From positions 7,509,501-7,573,500 of the forward strand of contig NZ_CP127173.1 of NCBI RefSeq assembly GCF_030264295.1: DNA of 64,000 nt, written 5' to 3'. The stretch is from Amycolatopsis nalaikhensis. GTDB lineage: Bacteria > Actinomycetota > Actinomycetes > Mycobacteriales > Pseudonocardiaceae. A program made the translations under genes and the position numbers. Positions within the stretch are counted from its first letter, which is position 1. Every line of letters starts with the position of its first letter. The notes under the pieces are model-generated. The model saw only the letters and a program-made list of their open reading frames with translations, ran no database searches and was not told the DNA's origin. Positions 24,918-33,125 of this stretch are shown piece by piece.

Positions 24918-26372
24918 TCAGTGGACGGACGGCCCCGGCTTGGCGGCCGCGGTGGAGCGGCGGATCAGCCAGGTGCCCGCGAAGGCGACCAGCCCGACGA
25001 CCCCGGCGACCACGAACGCCGCGCGCAACCCGGAAGCGTCCGGGCTGCCCGCCGCCGCGTCGGCACTGCCGAGCGTCGCCACGCTGACGAACACGGCCGT
25101 GCCGAGCGCGCCGGCCACCTGCTGCAGCGTCGAGAGGATCGCGCTACCGTGCGAGTACAGGTGGTCGGGCAGCACGCCGAGCGACTCGGTGAACAGCGGC
25201 GTCATCATCAGCCCGAGGCCGGCCATCAGCAGCACGTGGATGCCGATCACCGCGATCAGCGGCGAGCCCGGCCCCAGCGTCGCGAACAGCCACAGCGCCA
25301 CGGCCATGGCGGCCGCGCCGGGGATGACCAGCGGACGCGCGCCGACGCGGTCGAACAACGCCCCGACCGGGCGGCCCAGCAGGCCCAGCACCAGCCCGCC
25401 CGGCAGCACGGCCAGGCCACTGACGAACGTCGTCGTGTGCAGCACCGTCTGCAGGTAGAGCGGCAGGAGGATCGCCGCCGCGCCGATCAGGCAGACGAAC
25501 AGCAGCGCCGTCAGCACCAAGGCGACGACGAAACTCCGGTGGGTGAACGGCCGCAGGTCGAGCAGCGCCCGGTCCCGCCGCTGCAGCCGCAGCTGGCGCC
25601 AGGTGAAGACGACGAGCGCGACGACGCCGACGACGATCGGCACCCACGCCGGCAGCAGCGGCTCCGCGCCGGCCTGCTCACCGGTCGCGGACAGGCCGTA
25701 CAGCACCCCGCCGAACCCGATCGCGGACAGCAGCACCGACGGCACGTCCAGCGGCACCCGCCGCCGCTCGCTGTCCAGGCGCAGCCGCAGCGCGCCGGTC
25801 ACCAGCGCGGCGATCGACAGCGGCAGCACGATCCAGAACATCCACCGCCAGCCCAGCGACGAGAGCACCGCGCCGCCGATCGTCGGCCCGATCGCGGGCG
25901 CGACCGCGATGACGATCGTGATCGTCCCCATCGTCGCGCCGCGCCGCTCGGGCGGCACCAGCCGCATCACGGTCGTCATCAGCAGCGGCAGCATCACGGC
26001 CGTGCCGCACGCCTGCACCACCCGGCCGGCCATCAGCATCCCGAAGCCGGGCGCGAGCGCGCACAGCAGCGTGCCGAGGCTGAACGCCGAGAGCGAGAAG
26101 AGGAAGACCTGCCGCGGCGAGAAGCGTTCGAGCAGGAACCCGGTCGTCGGGATGACCACGGCCATCGTCAGCAGGAACCCGCTGGTCAGCCACTGCACGG
26201 TGGTGGTGGGCACGCGCAGGTCGACGGTCAGGTCCCGCAGCGCGACGCTCAGGATCGTCTCGTTGAGGATCATCACGAAGGCGGACAGCACGAGGACCCC
26301 GATGAGGAGTCCCGACCGCGCCGGCGGGCGGTCCAGGTGGGGGTCGGGCGCGGTGGACACGGTGTCGGTCAT
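24918..26372 (-). CDS. DHA2-family MFS drug exporter
   Basis: A 484-residue, 14-helix major facilitator of the EmrB/QacA type, a proton-driven exporter of hydrophobic drugs. Motif A-like sequence follows helix 2, ILNETILSVALRDL is the typical first helix, and GWRWMFWIVLPLS the DHA2 hallmark. ATG 26372 (MTDTVSTAPD) is preferred, with GGAAG upstream; longer in-frame starts add unconserved residues. It stands alone, convergent with the peptide locus. Confidence 0.85.
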   Translation of the reverse strand: MTDTVSTAPDPHLDRPPARSGLLIGVLVLSAFVMILNETILSVALRDLTVDLRVPTTTVQWLTSGFLLTMAVVIPTTGFLLERFSPRQVFLFSLSAFSLGTLLCALAPGFGMLMAGRVVQACGTAVMLPLLMTTVMRLVPPERRGATMGTITIVIAVAPAIGPTIGGAVLSSLGWRWMFWIVLPLSIAALVTGALRLRLDSERRRVPLDVPSVLLSAIGFGGVLYGLSATGEQAGAEPLLPAWVPIVVGVVALVVFTWRQLRLQRRDRALLDLRPFTHRSFVVALVLTALLFVCLIGAAAILLPLYLQTVLHTTTFVSGLAVLPGGLVLGLLGRPVGALFDRVGARPLVIPGAAAMAVALWLFATLGPGSPLIAVIGIHVLLMAGLGLMMTPLFTESLGVLPDHLYSHGSAILSTLQQVAGALGTAVFVSVATLGSADAAAGSPDASGLRAAFVVAGVVGLVAFAGTWLIRRSTAAAKPGPSVH

Positions 26373-26546
26373 CAGGGCTTCCTGCTCGGCCGCGACGGCG
26401 GCGAAGAACGTGCTGTCTCCTGCAGTCTGCCCGTTTCCGCACCCGCGTGTCACGGCGGTTTTCCACGTGCGGCCGGTCACACGGGACCCCCTGTGAACGC
26501 CCGGAAGCGGTCCGATATGCTTTCCGCCAGTACGAAGTTCCGCAGC

Positions 26547-26621
26547 GCGCGATTAGCTCAGCGGGAGAGCGCTTCCCTGACACGGAAGAGGTCACTGGTT
26601 CAATCCCAGTATCGCGCACCA
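26547..26621 (+). tRNA. tRNA-Val (GAC)
   Basis: Complete cloverleaf: acceptor GCGCGAT pairs with ATCGCGC, D-arm GCTC/GAGC, anticodon stem CTTCC/GGAAG, loop CTGACAC giving anticodon GAC, T-arm ACTGG-TTCAATC-CCAGT. The 3' CCA is encoded. Confidence 0.95.
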
Positions 26622-26658
26622 CGAGTCCACCCCCATGGATCTCGTGAAGTTCGTACGA

Positions 26659-26730
26659 GGGCGATTAGCTCAGGGGGAGAGCGCTTCGTTCACACCGAAG
26701 AGGTCACTGGTTCGATCCCAGTATCGCCCA
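26659..26730 (+). tRNA. tRNA-Val (CAC)
   Basis: Acceptor GGGCGAT pairs with ATCGCCC, anticodon stem CTTCG/CGAAG, loop TTCACAC giving anticodon CAC, T-arm ACTGG-TTCGATC-CCAGT. Unlike its neighbour it does not encode CCA. It lies 37 bp downstream and probably shares the transcript. Confidence 0.95.
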
Positions 26731-26740
26731 CTCGATCGAG

Positions 26741-26777
26741 GAGAGCCCTGTTCGCGGAATGCGCGAACAGGGCTCTC
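26741..26777 (+). terminator. Terminator after the tRNA-Val pair
   Basis: A 16-bp perfect stem GAGAGCCCTGTTCGCG (26741-26756), 5-nt loop, complement at 26762-26777, followed by TCGTTCTGTG. Confidence 0.85.
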
Positions 26778-26790
26778 TCGTTCTGTGTCC

Positions 26791-26835
26791 TGTGGGGGCC
26801 GAGCCCCCACACCCCCGCCGGGGGCACGCCCCCGG
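26791..26835. repeat. GC-rich double-hairpin intergenic element
   Basis: Two adjacent palindromes: TGTGGGGGC with its complement (26791-26811, 3-nt loop) and CCGGGGG with its complement (26818-26835). Runs of G and C alternate. Such elements are common after actinomycete genes. It may add to termination for the tRNAs or for the convergent TetR gene; no coding content. Confidence 0.55.
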
Positions 26836-26903
26836 ACCCCCGCGTTTGGTTGCGTCGGGTGGTGAGGTGCGGTCGCTGGGTGTGGTCCGTCCACTGTGGA
26901 TGG

Positions 26904-27503
26904 TCACAACAGGCGTCGCTGCACCACGTCCGCGATCGTCGTGTGCACCACCTTCGTCAGTTCGTCGTTGTCGGGCAGGGTGTCTTTGCGGCGGCCGGCG
27001 AACAGCAGGTGGCCCGCGCCGATGAGGGACAGCGACAGGGAATCGACGTCCGCGTCGGCCGCGATGCGGCCCTGGGCGCGCTCCGCCTTCAGGTAGCCCG
27101 CCAGCATCGCGCGGGCTTCGGCCAGCAGGGGCAGGCCGTCACCCGGACGACGTAACCGGCGGCGCAGTTCGTCGCGGAAGAACACGAGGCTGACCAGCGC
27201 GACCGAAACCGGGTCGAACACCTCCTCCAGCGCGGCGACGAGGTTGTCCGCGACCGTGCGCGTGCCCGCCGAAGCTTGCAGGAGCGCTGCTTGGTCGGCG
27301 AGCCGGGCGATGCGGTCGCGCACCAGTTCCGCCAGGAAGTCGTCGAAGTCGGTGAAGTGCCGGTGCAGCACGCCCTTCGCGACGTCGGCCTCGGCCGTGA
27401 CCGCGCGGCTCGTCAGCGCGTTCGGGCCGTCGCGGAGCAGGACCCGCTCGGCCGCGTGGAACAGCTGCTGGCGCACGTCGCGCAGGTGGACCCCGGTCGG
27501 CAT
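26904..27503 (-). CDS. TetR-family transcriptional regulator
   Basis: A 199-residue TetR protein: helix-turn-helix from residue ~8 to 55 with AAERVLLRDG, SRAVTAEADVAKGVLHRHF and DFDDFLAELV. The C-terminal ligand domain is unassigned. It is divergent from the methyltransferase at 27581. The space between holds two palindromes that would suit its own operators, so it probably represses both genes. Confidence 0.87.
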   Translation of the reverse strand: MPTGVHLRDVRQQLFHAAERVLLRDGPNALTSRAVTAEADVAKGVLHRHFTDFDDFLAELVRDRIARLADQAALLQASAGTRTVADNLVAALEEVFDPVSVALVSLVFFRDELRRRLRRPGDGLPLLAEARAMLAGYLKAERAQGRIAADADVDSLSLSLIGAGHLLFAGRRKDTLPDNDELTKVVHTTIADVVQRRLL

Positions 27504-27551
27504 GCGGCCATTCTCCGGTACGCCGAGCGCGAACGCCCATGCGGTTGCCTG

Positions 27552-27589
27552 AGTGGGCAAGCGCCCATTAAAGTGGGCACATGCCCACT
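27552..27589. promoter_or_regulatory. Paired TetR-type operators overlapping the methyltransferase start
   Basis: A perfect 18-bp palindrome AGTGGGCA-CA-TGCCCACT (27572-27589) covers the ATG at 27581. Exactly 20 bp upstream a near copy reads AGTGGGCA-AG-CGCCCATT (27552-27569). A -10-like TAAAGT (27569-27574) lies 6 bp before the ATG, suggesting a leaderless transcript. Divergent TetR gene starts at 27503. Confidence 0.65.
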
Positions 27590-28369
27590 CAAGAACGTCC
27601 CCACCAGGCCCGCCAGATGGCCGAGTCCTTCGGAACCGACGTCGAACGCTACGACCGCGCCCGTCCGGCTTACCCGGCCGAGCTGGTGGCCCGGGTCGTC
27701 GCCGAAAGTCCCGGGCCCGATTTCCTCGACGTCGGCTGCGGTACCGGGATCGAAGCCCGGCAGTTCCGCGACGCCGGATGCCGGGTGCTCGGGGTCGATC
27801 CGGACGCGCGGATGGCCGAGTTCGCGCGGCGCGGCGGGATCGACGTCGAGGTCGCGACGTTCGAGGAGTGGGACCCGGCCGGGCGGGTGTTCGACGCGGT
27901 CGTCGCGGGGCAGGCGTGGCACTGGGTGGACCCGGTCGCGGGCCCGGCGAAGGCCGCGGCCGTGTTGCGGCCCGGTGGTTTGCTCGCGGTGTTCGCGCAC
28001 GTGTTCCAGCCGCCGGCCGAGGTGGCGGACGCACTCGCGGCGGGCATCCGGGCTGTGTTGCCTGACTCGCCGTTCGCGGGGGAGTCGAGGAGTGCGGCGG
28101 AGATCTACGAGGTGATGTTCACGGGGTTCGCCGACGGGATCCGGGCGGCGGCCGGGCTGGGTGAGCCGGAGCGGTGGCGGTTCGAGTGGGAGCGCGCGTA
28201 CACACGCGAGGAGTGGCTGGACTTCCTGCCCACGACGGGCGGCTTGACGAGGCTGCCACCGGACGCGCTGGCGGAGGTGCTCGCGGGTGTGGGGGCGGCC
28301 ATCGACCGGCTCGGCGGCGGCTTCGTGCTGCCGTACGCGACGCTGGCGGTGGTCGCCCGGAGGTCTTGA
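27581..28369 (+). CDS. Class I SAM-dependent methyltransferase
   Basis: A 262-residue methyltransferase of the Methyltransf_11/25 type. Motif I LDVGCGTGIEARQF near residue 48, motif II GVDPDARM, and motif III region VFDAVVAGQAWHWVDP. The substrate is unknown. There is no ribosome site before ATG 27581, which sits inside a TetR-type palindrome, so translation is probably leaderless and directly blocked when the repressor binds. Confidence 0.85.
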   Translation: MPTQERPHQARQMAESFGTDVERYDRARPAYPAELVARVVAESPGPDFLDVGCGTGIEARQFRDAGCRVLGVDPDARMAEFARRGGIDVEVATFEEWDPAGRVFDAVVAGQAWHWVDPVAGPAKAAAVLRPGGLLAVFAHVFQPPAEVADALAAGIRAVLPDSPFAGESRSAAEIYEVMFTGFADGIRAAAGLGEPERWRFEWERAYTREEWLDFLPTTGGLTRLPPDALAEVLAGVGAAIDRLGGGFVLPYATLAVVARRS

Positions 28370-28428
28370 CAAAAAAAGTTGTCGGTGCGACGGTGGGCTC
28401 ACCCAGTTGATCCCATTGGAGCGTGCAG

Positions 28429-28680
28429 ATGTCTTTCCAGGCCTACCTCGACAACGCGGAGAAGCAGACGGGCATCACCCCGCGCGGATTTTTGGAGTTG
28501 GCCGCGGCGAAGAAGCTGACAAAGCACGGCGAGGTGGTGACGTGGCTGAAGACGGAGCACGGCTTGGGCCACGGCCACGCGACGGCGATTGCCCGGCTGG
28601 TGACGAAGGGGCCGGAGTTCGTCGCCGAGCACCACGGGGATGGGGTGCTCCACCTCGACGGCTTGGCAGCTCGGAGCTGA
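28429..28680 (+). CDS. DUF4287 domain protein
   Basis: An 83-residue protein. MSFQAYLDNAEKQTGITPRG and HGEVVTWLKTEHGLGHGHA match the DUF4287 family, helical proteins of unknown function common in actinobacteria. Start set at ATG 28429, two codons inside a GTG at 28423, because homologues begin MSFQAYLDN. It is 59 bp downstream of the methyltransferase gene. Confidence 0.8.
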   Translation: MSFQAYLDNAEKQTGITPRGFLELAAAKKLTKHGEVVTWLKTEHGLGHGHATAIARLVTKGPEFVAEHHGDGVLHLDGLAARS

Positions 28681-28730
28681 TCGGGTTCGGTGGTGACGGG
28701 CGAACTCGGCGGGTGCGCAGTCGAGACCAC

Positions 28731-28761
28731 GCGGCCGCCCGGACCTGAGTCGGGCGGCCGC
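28731..28761. terminator. Terminator hairpin between DUF4287 and convergent MFS gene
   Basis: An 11-bp perfect stem GCGGCCGCCCG (28731-28741), 9-nt loop, complement at 28751-28761. It lies between convergent genes and probably acts in both directions. Confidence 0.7.
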
Positions 28762-28826
28762 GGGCCGAGGCGGCCGTGCGGATTCCGGGCGGGTCTGTGT
28801 CGCCGCCGAGCAGCGGTCGGCGCAGG

Positions 28827-30278
28827 TCAGCCGCGCAAGGCGCCAGCCGGTTCCAGCCCCGGCTCCGCCACCGCCCGCGCACGCCTCGGCAGAAACGCCG
28901 CGACCGCCAGTGCGATCAAAGCCGCCGCGGAACCCATGCCCAGTACCAGCCGGAAGCCGTTCTCCGACGGCAGCTCCGCCGGCCCGAACCGGATCGTCAG
29001 CCGGGCCAGCACCAGCCCCGCCGTCGCGCTCGACACCGACGTGCCGATCGACCTCATCAACGTGTTCAGGCTGTTCGCCGCCGCCGTCTCGGAGACCGGC
29101 ACGGCCCCCATCACCAACGCGGGCATCGCGCCGTACGCCAGCCCGATGCCCGCGCCGATGATGCTCGACACCAGCACCAGATGCCACGTCGCGCTCATCA
29201 GCCCGATGCCGAGGCCGTACCCCGTCGCCACCACCACCGCGCCCAGCATCAACGTCGTCTTCGGCCCGCGCGTGCGGGAAATCCGGGCCGACACCGGGGC
29301 CAGCGCCATCATCACCAGCCCGGACGGCGCCATCACCAAGCCCACCGCCAGCATCGACTTGCCGAGGCCGTAACCGGTCGCCGCGGGCAGCTGCAGCAAC
29401 TGCGGCAACACCAGCGACATCGCGAACATCGCGAAACCGAACACCGCCGACGCGATGTTGGTCAGCAGCACCTGCCGCCGCGCGGTCGTGCGCAGGTCGA
29501 CCAGCGGCTGCCGGGTCCGCAACTCCCAGCGGCCCCACAACAGCAGGACGACCAGCGCCGCCGCGAACAAGCCGAGCGTCGCCGCGCTGCCCCAGCCCCA
29601 GTCCGCGCCCTTCGAGATCGCCAGCAGCAGGCACACCAAGGCGACCGAAAGCCCGGCCGCGCCGAGGACGTCGAACCGGCCGCCCGTGCGCACCGGTGAC
29701 TCCGGGACCAGGGTGACGACCAGCGCCGTCGCGACCAGGCCGAGCCCGGCCGCTGTCCAGAACAGCACGTGCCAGTCGGCGTTTTCGGCCAGCAGCGCCG
29801 CCGCGGGCAGGCCCAGCGCACCACCCACGCCGAGCGACGCGCTCATCAACGCCGTCGCCGAACCGAGCCGCTCGACCGGCAGCTCGTCGCGCATGATGCT
29901 GATCCCGAGCGGGATGACGCCCGCGGCGAGACCCTGCAGCGTCCGGCCCGCGACCATCGGCACCAGGCTGTCCGAGAGCGCGCCGATCGCCGAACCCACG
30001 ACCAGTGCGCCGAGGCTGATCAGCAGCATCCGCCGCTTGCCGTACATGTCGCCGAGTCGCCCCATCGTCGGCGTCGCCACCGCGCCGGCCAGGAGCGTGG
30101 CCGTGATGGCCCACGTGGCGTCAGCCGCGGACGCGTGCAGCAGCCCGGGCAGCGCCGGGATCAGCGGGATGACCAGGGTCTGCATCAGCGAGACCACGAT
30201 GCCCGCGAAGGCCAGGATCCCGACGACGAGGTTCGCGCGCGGCGACGCCTCCCCGGCCGGGGTGGATGGGTGGGGCAC
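28827..30278 (-). CDS. DHA2-family MFS exporter
   Basis: A 483-residue, 14-helix major facilitator. LGDMYGKRRML is motif A after helix 2, and SIMRDELPVERLGSATALMSASLG the extended motif region; GTSVSSATAGLVLA is near the end. Probably exports a drug or toxic metabolite. GTG start at 30278. It is divergent from the P450 gene, with palindromic sequences in the AT-richer intergenic region, so the two may share control. Confidence 0.84.
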   Translation of the reverse strand: MPHPSTPAGEASPRANLVVGILAFAGIVVSLMQTLVIPLIPALPGLLHASAADATWAITATLLAGAVATPTMGRLGDMYGKRRMLLISLGALVVGSAIGALSDSLVPMVAGRTLQGLAAGVIPLGISIMRDELPVERLGSATALMSASLGVGGALGLPAAALLAENADWHVLFWTAAGLGLVATALVVTLVPESPVRTGGRFDVLGAAGLSVALVCLLLAISKGADWGWGSAATLGLFAAALVVLLLWGRWELRTRQPLVDLRTTARRQVLLTNIASAVFGFAMFAMSLVLPQLLQLPAATGYGLGKSMLAVGLVMAPSGLVMMALAPVSARISRTRGPKTTLMLGAVVVATGYGLGIGLMSATWHLVLVSSIIGAGIGLAYGAMPALVMGAVPVSETAAANSLNTLMRSIGTSVSSATAGLVLARLTIRFGPAELPSENGFRLVLGMGSAAALIALAVAAFLPRRARAVAEPGLEPAGALRG

Positions 30279-30309
30279 GGCGGTCCTCCGTCGGGAAAGT
30301 CTGAATTAA

Positions 30310-30350
30310 ATCAGTCGCTTGACTTAGCGTAGCAGTCTCGGTTGACTGAT
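30310..30350. promoter_or_regulatory. Palindromic operator region between MFS exporter and P450
   Basis: ATCAGTC (30310-30316) and GACTGAT (30344-30350) are inverted arms. Within them lie AGTC-N4-GACT (30313-30324) and CAGTC-N6-GACTG (30333-30348). The stretch is AT-richer than its surroundings. It looks like binding sites for a dimeric repressor shared by the divergent genes; no regulator gene is adjacent. Confidence 0.45.
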
Positions 30351-30418
30351 CACGAGATCCCGGCGCGTCCCGGCGAGAAGGCACGCGGCACCCCGATCCG
30401 TCCGTTGTGGAGGAACGC

Positions 30419-31624
30419 ATGACGAGCACCGTCGAGACGCCCGAGTTCCCGATGCCCCGCGCCGCGGGCTGCCCGTTCGACCCGCCGCCCGCCGCCCGCG
30501 CGTTGCAGGAACAGGCGCCGCTGGCCCGCGTCCGGCTGTGGGACGGCAGCACGCCGTGGCTGGTCACCCGCTACGCCGAACAGCGGGCGCTGCTCGCCGA
30601 TCCCCGGGTCAGCGCCGACATCACCCGGCCCGGCTACCCGAGCCCGGCGCCGCTGCCGAAGGGCGGCACCGGCATCAGCTTCATCCTGATGGACAACCCC
30701 GAGCACGCGCGGCTGCGCAAGATGGTCACCGCGCCGTTCACGATCCGCCGCGTCGCCGCGATGCGCCCGGCCGTGCAGGAGATCGTCGACGACCTGATCG
30801 ACGAGCTCCTGGCCGGCCCGAAGCCGGTCGACCTCGTCGAGGCCTTCGCGCTGCCGGTGCCGTCACTGGTGATCTGCGAGCTGCTCGGCGTGCCCTACGC
30901 CGACCACGACTTCTTCCAGGAGAACAGCAAGGTCATCATCCGGCGCGACGCGAAGCCCGAGGAGCGGGCCGCCGGGCACCAGGCGCTCGTCGGCTACCTG
31001 GATCGGCTGATGGGGGAGAAGCTCGCCGCGCCCGCCGACGACCTGCTTTCCGGGCTGGCCGTCCGCGTGCACGCCGGCGAGCTGACCCGGACCGAAGCCG
31101 CGCAGATGGGCGTGCTGCTGCTGATCGCCGGGCACGAGACGACGGCGAACATGATCGCGCTCGGTACCCTGGCCCTGCTCGAGCACCCGGACCAGCTGGC
31201 GCGGCTGCGCGACACCGACGACCCGGCGCTGGTCGCGTCGGCGGTCGAGGAGCTGTTGCGGTACCTGAACATCACGCACAACGGCCGCCGCCGCGTCGCG
31301 ATCGAGGACATCGAGATCGCCGGGCAGACCATCCGCGCCGGCGAAGGCCTGATCCTGGCCAACGACATCGCCAACCGCGACCCCGCGGTCTTCCCCGACG
31401 GCGACAGCCTCGACCTCGGCCGCGACGCGCACCGGCACGTCGCCTTCGGCTTCGGCGTGCACCAGTGCCTCGGCCAGCCGCTGGCCCGGCTCGAGCTCCA
31501 GGTCGTCTACCGCACGCTCTACCGGCGGATCCCGACGCTCGCGCTGGCCACCGACCTCGAGAAGGTGCCGTTCAAGCACGACGGGTCGGTCTACGGGGTG
31601 TACGAACTGCCCGTCACCTGGTGA
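30419..31624 (+). CDS. Cytochrome P450 (CYP105-like bacterial class)
   Basis: A 401-residue cytochrome P450. I-helix AGHETT near residue 240, ExxR as EELLR, and the heme loop FGFGVHQCLG with the thiolate Cys near residue 350. Bacterial class I enzymes need a ferredoxin and reductase, neither of which is encoded nearby. ATG 30419 follows GGAGG. Divergence from a drug exporter suggests a role in modifying a xenobiotic or metabolite, but the substrate is unknown. Confidence 0.9.
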   Translation: MTSTVETPEFPMPRAAGCPFDPPPAARALQEQAPLARVRLWDGSTPWLVTRYAEQRALLADPRVSADITRPGYPSPAPLPKGGTGISFILMDNPEHARLRKMVTAPFTIRRVAAMRPAVQEIVDDLIDELLAGPKPVDLVEAFALPVPSLVICELLGVPYADHDFFQENSKVIIRRDAKPEERAAGHQALVGYLDRLMGEKLAAPADDLLSGLAVRVHAGELTRTEAAQMGVLLLIAGHETTANMIALGTLALLEHPDQLARLRDTDDPALVASAVEELLRYLNITHNGRRRVAIEDIEIAGQTIRAGEGLILANDIANRDPAVFPDGDSLDLGRDAHRHVAFGFGVHQCLGQPLARLELQVVYRTLYRRIPTLALATDLEKVPFKHDGSVYGVYELPVTW

Positions 31625-31630
31625 CGCGGG

Positions 31631-32284
31631 TCAGACGCTGCGCAGCACCGACACGACCGTGCCGAGGATCGTCGCGCGGTCGCCGTCGATGACGTCGTAG
31701 GCGGGGTTGCGCGGCTCCAGGTACACGTGGCCGTACCGGCGGCGGTACACCTTGACCGTCGCCTCCTCGTCGATCATCGCCGCGACGATCTGGCCCGAAT
31801 GGGCCTCGGTCTGCTGCTTCACCACGACGATGTCGCCGTCGCAGATGGCGGCGTCGATCATCGAGTCCCCGCGCACGCGCAGCCCGAACACGTTCCCGCG
31901 GCCGGTGAGGTCGCGCGGCAGCTTGAGGACGTCGTCGACGTGCTCGACCGCGGAGATCGGCGAGCCGGCGGCGATGTCGCCGACCACGGGCACCGGGACC
32001 GAGTCGCCGTCTTCGGGCGCGGCGGTGCCGTGCAGGAACGCGCGCACGTCGATCGGCCGCGAGACGGTCGCGCCGCGGCGCAGGAAGCCCTTGTCCTCCA
32101 GGCTCGCCAGGTGCTTCGACACCGAAGACGTCGACTGCAGGCCGACGGCCTCGCCGAGTTCGCGGGTGCTGGGGGAGTAGCCGTGGCGGACCACCCAGTC
32201 CCGGATCGCCACGAGGATCTGCTGCTGCCGCGGCGGCAGGGCGGCGGCGTCCAGGTGCTCGAACGTGTCGTCGTAGGTGGTCAC
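31631..32284 (-). CDS. lexA: LexA-type repressor
   Basis: A 217-residue LexA/S24 protein. The N-terminal winged helix (RQQQILVAIRDWVVRHGYSP, then LQSTSSVSKHLASLE) is followed by the Ala-Gly self-cleavage site in DIAAGSPIS. The catalytic dyad is Ser in RGDSMID and Lys in ATVKVYRR. GTG start at 32284. The neighbours (P450, LPMO) are not the usual lexA context and I see no clear SOS box upstream, so it may be a second LexA paralogue rather than the main SOS repressor. Convergent with the P450 gene. Confidence 0.85.
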   Translation of the reverse strand: MTTYDDTFEHLDAAALPPRQQQILVAIRDWVVRHGYSPSTRELGEAVGLQSTSSVSKHLASLEDKGFLRRGATVSRPIDVRAFLHGTAAPEDGDSVPVPVVGDIAAGSPISAVEHVDDVLKLPRDLTGRGNVFGLRVRGDSMIDAAICDGDIVVVKQQTEAHSGQIVAAMIDEEATVKVYRRRYGHVYLEPRNPAYDVIDGDRATILGTVVSVLRSV

Positions 32285-32430
32285 CGGCGGAATCCTAGAG
32301 GCAGGCGCGCACCGGCCGGCGACCGGTCCGGCCCAACCGGTCCCGCTGACCGGAACACCGGGTGACGGTTGGCGTCTTACCAACATCGACGAAGACTTTG
32401 CCATCTGTTGACCTGCGTAACGATCCGACG

Positions 32431-32446
32431 TATGGTCTAGACCACA
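32431..32446 (+). promoter_or_regulatory. DasR-like operator (dre) upstream of the LPMO gene
   Basis: TATGGTCTAGACCACA, with a 12-bp perfect palindrome TGGTCTAGACCA at 32433-32444. It closely matches the DasR-responsive element known from Streptomyces chitinase genes (ACTGGTCTAGACCACT). It sits 115 bp before the LPMO start. This implies control by N-acetylglucosamine/chitin status. The rest of 32285-32558 shows no gene. Confidence 0.8.
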
Positions 32447-32558
32447 ATTTTCCTTCGCTCGAAACCCCTTCCCGACGCGGCGGGCCTCCACCGAGGCACG
32501 GGCCGCGGCTTCGCCGTGCCCGGCGGCGGGAAGCGAGCCTGTCCCCGAAGGAGCTGGA

Positions 32559-33071
32559 ATGAACCGGAAACTGGTCGCCGCCGCGGCAGGCGCACTCCTG
32601 GCCCCGGTCCTGGTGGTGGTGAACCCCGCCGGCATCGCGAGCGCGCACGGCTACGTCAACTCCCCGGCCAGCCGCCAGGCGCAGTGCGCCCAGGGCACCG
32701 TGCCCTGCGGCAACATCAAGTACGAGCCCCAGAGCGTCGAAGGGCCGAAGGGCCTCAAGTCCTGCAACGCGGGGCTGTCCCAGTTCGCCGAGCTCAACGA
32801 CGACAACAAGGGCTGGCACGCGACGCCGGTCGGCCGCACGGTGACCTTCACCTGGACGTTCACCGCCCGCCACCGCACGGCGAACTACGAGTACTACATC
32901 GGCAACGAGAAGGTCGCCGACATCAGCGGCAACAACCAGCAGCCGCCGGAAACCGTTTCGCACCAGGTGAACCTGGGCGGCCACACGGGACGCCAGAAGG
33001 TGCTGGCGGTGTGGAACATCGCCGACACGGCCAACGCGTTCTACTCCTGCATCGACCTGCAGGTGAGCTGC
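32559..33071 (+). CDS. AA10 lytic polysaccharide monooxygenase (chitin-active type)
   Basis: Secreted copper enzyme that cleaves crystalline polysaccharide oxidatively. The signal peptide (residues 1-29, ending GIASA) is followed by His30, the N-terminal copper-brace His of the mature protein (HGYVNSPASR). The second brace His is in FTARHRTANYEYY. The mature part is about 140 residues, the size of small single-domain AA10 proteins. The frame does not stop where the fold ends (CIDLQVS): TGC stands where TGA would be expected, and it would run through the terminator into the antisense of the next gene. A base lost near 33070 is the likely cause. ATG 32559 follows AAGGAG. Confidence 0.85.
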
Positions 33072-33086
33072 GCTGCCGTCCACAGT

Positions 33087-33117
33087 GGCCCCGTTCCCCG
33101 GCGCGGGGAACGGGGCC
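33087..33117. terminator. Bidirectional terminator between LPMO and aldoxime dehydratase
   Basis: A 14-bp perfect stem GGCCCCGTTCCCCG (33087-33100), 3-nt loop, complement at 33104-33117. It lies between convergent genes, 9 bp before the dehydratase stop. Confidence 0.85.
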
Positions 33118-33125
33118 CGGCGCGG

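Noticed and set aside
24912..27155. A 747-codon plus-strand frame through the MFS gene and both tRNA genes
   Set aside because: It would translate across two perfect tRNA cloverleafs and is antisense to a 14-helix transporter; composition is Arg/Gln/His-rich noise.
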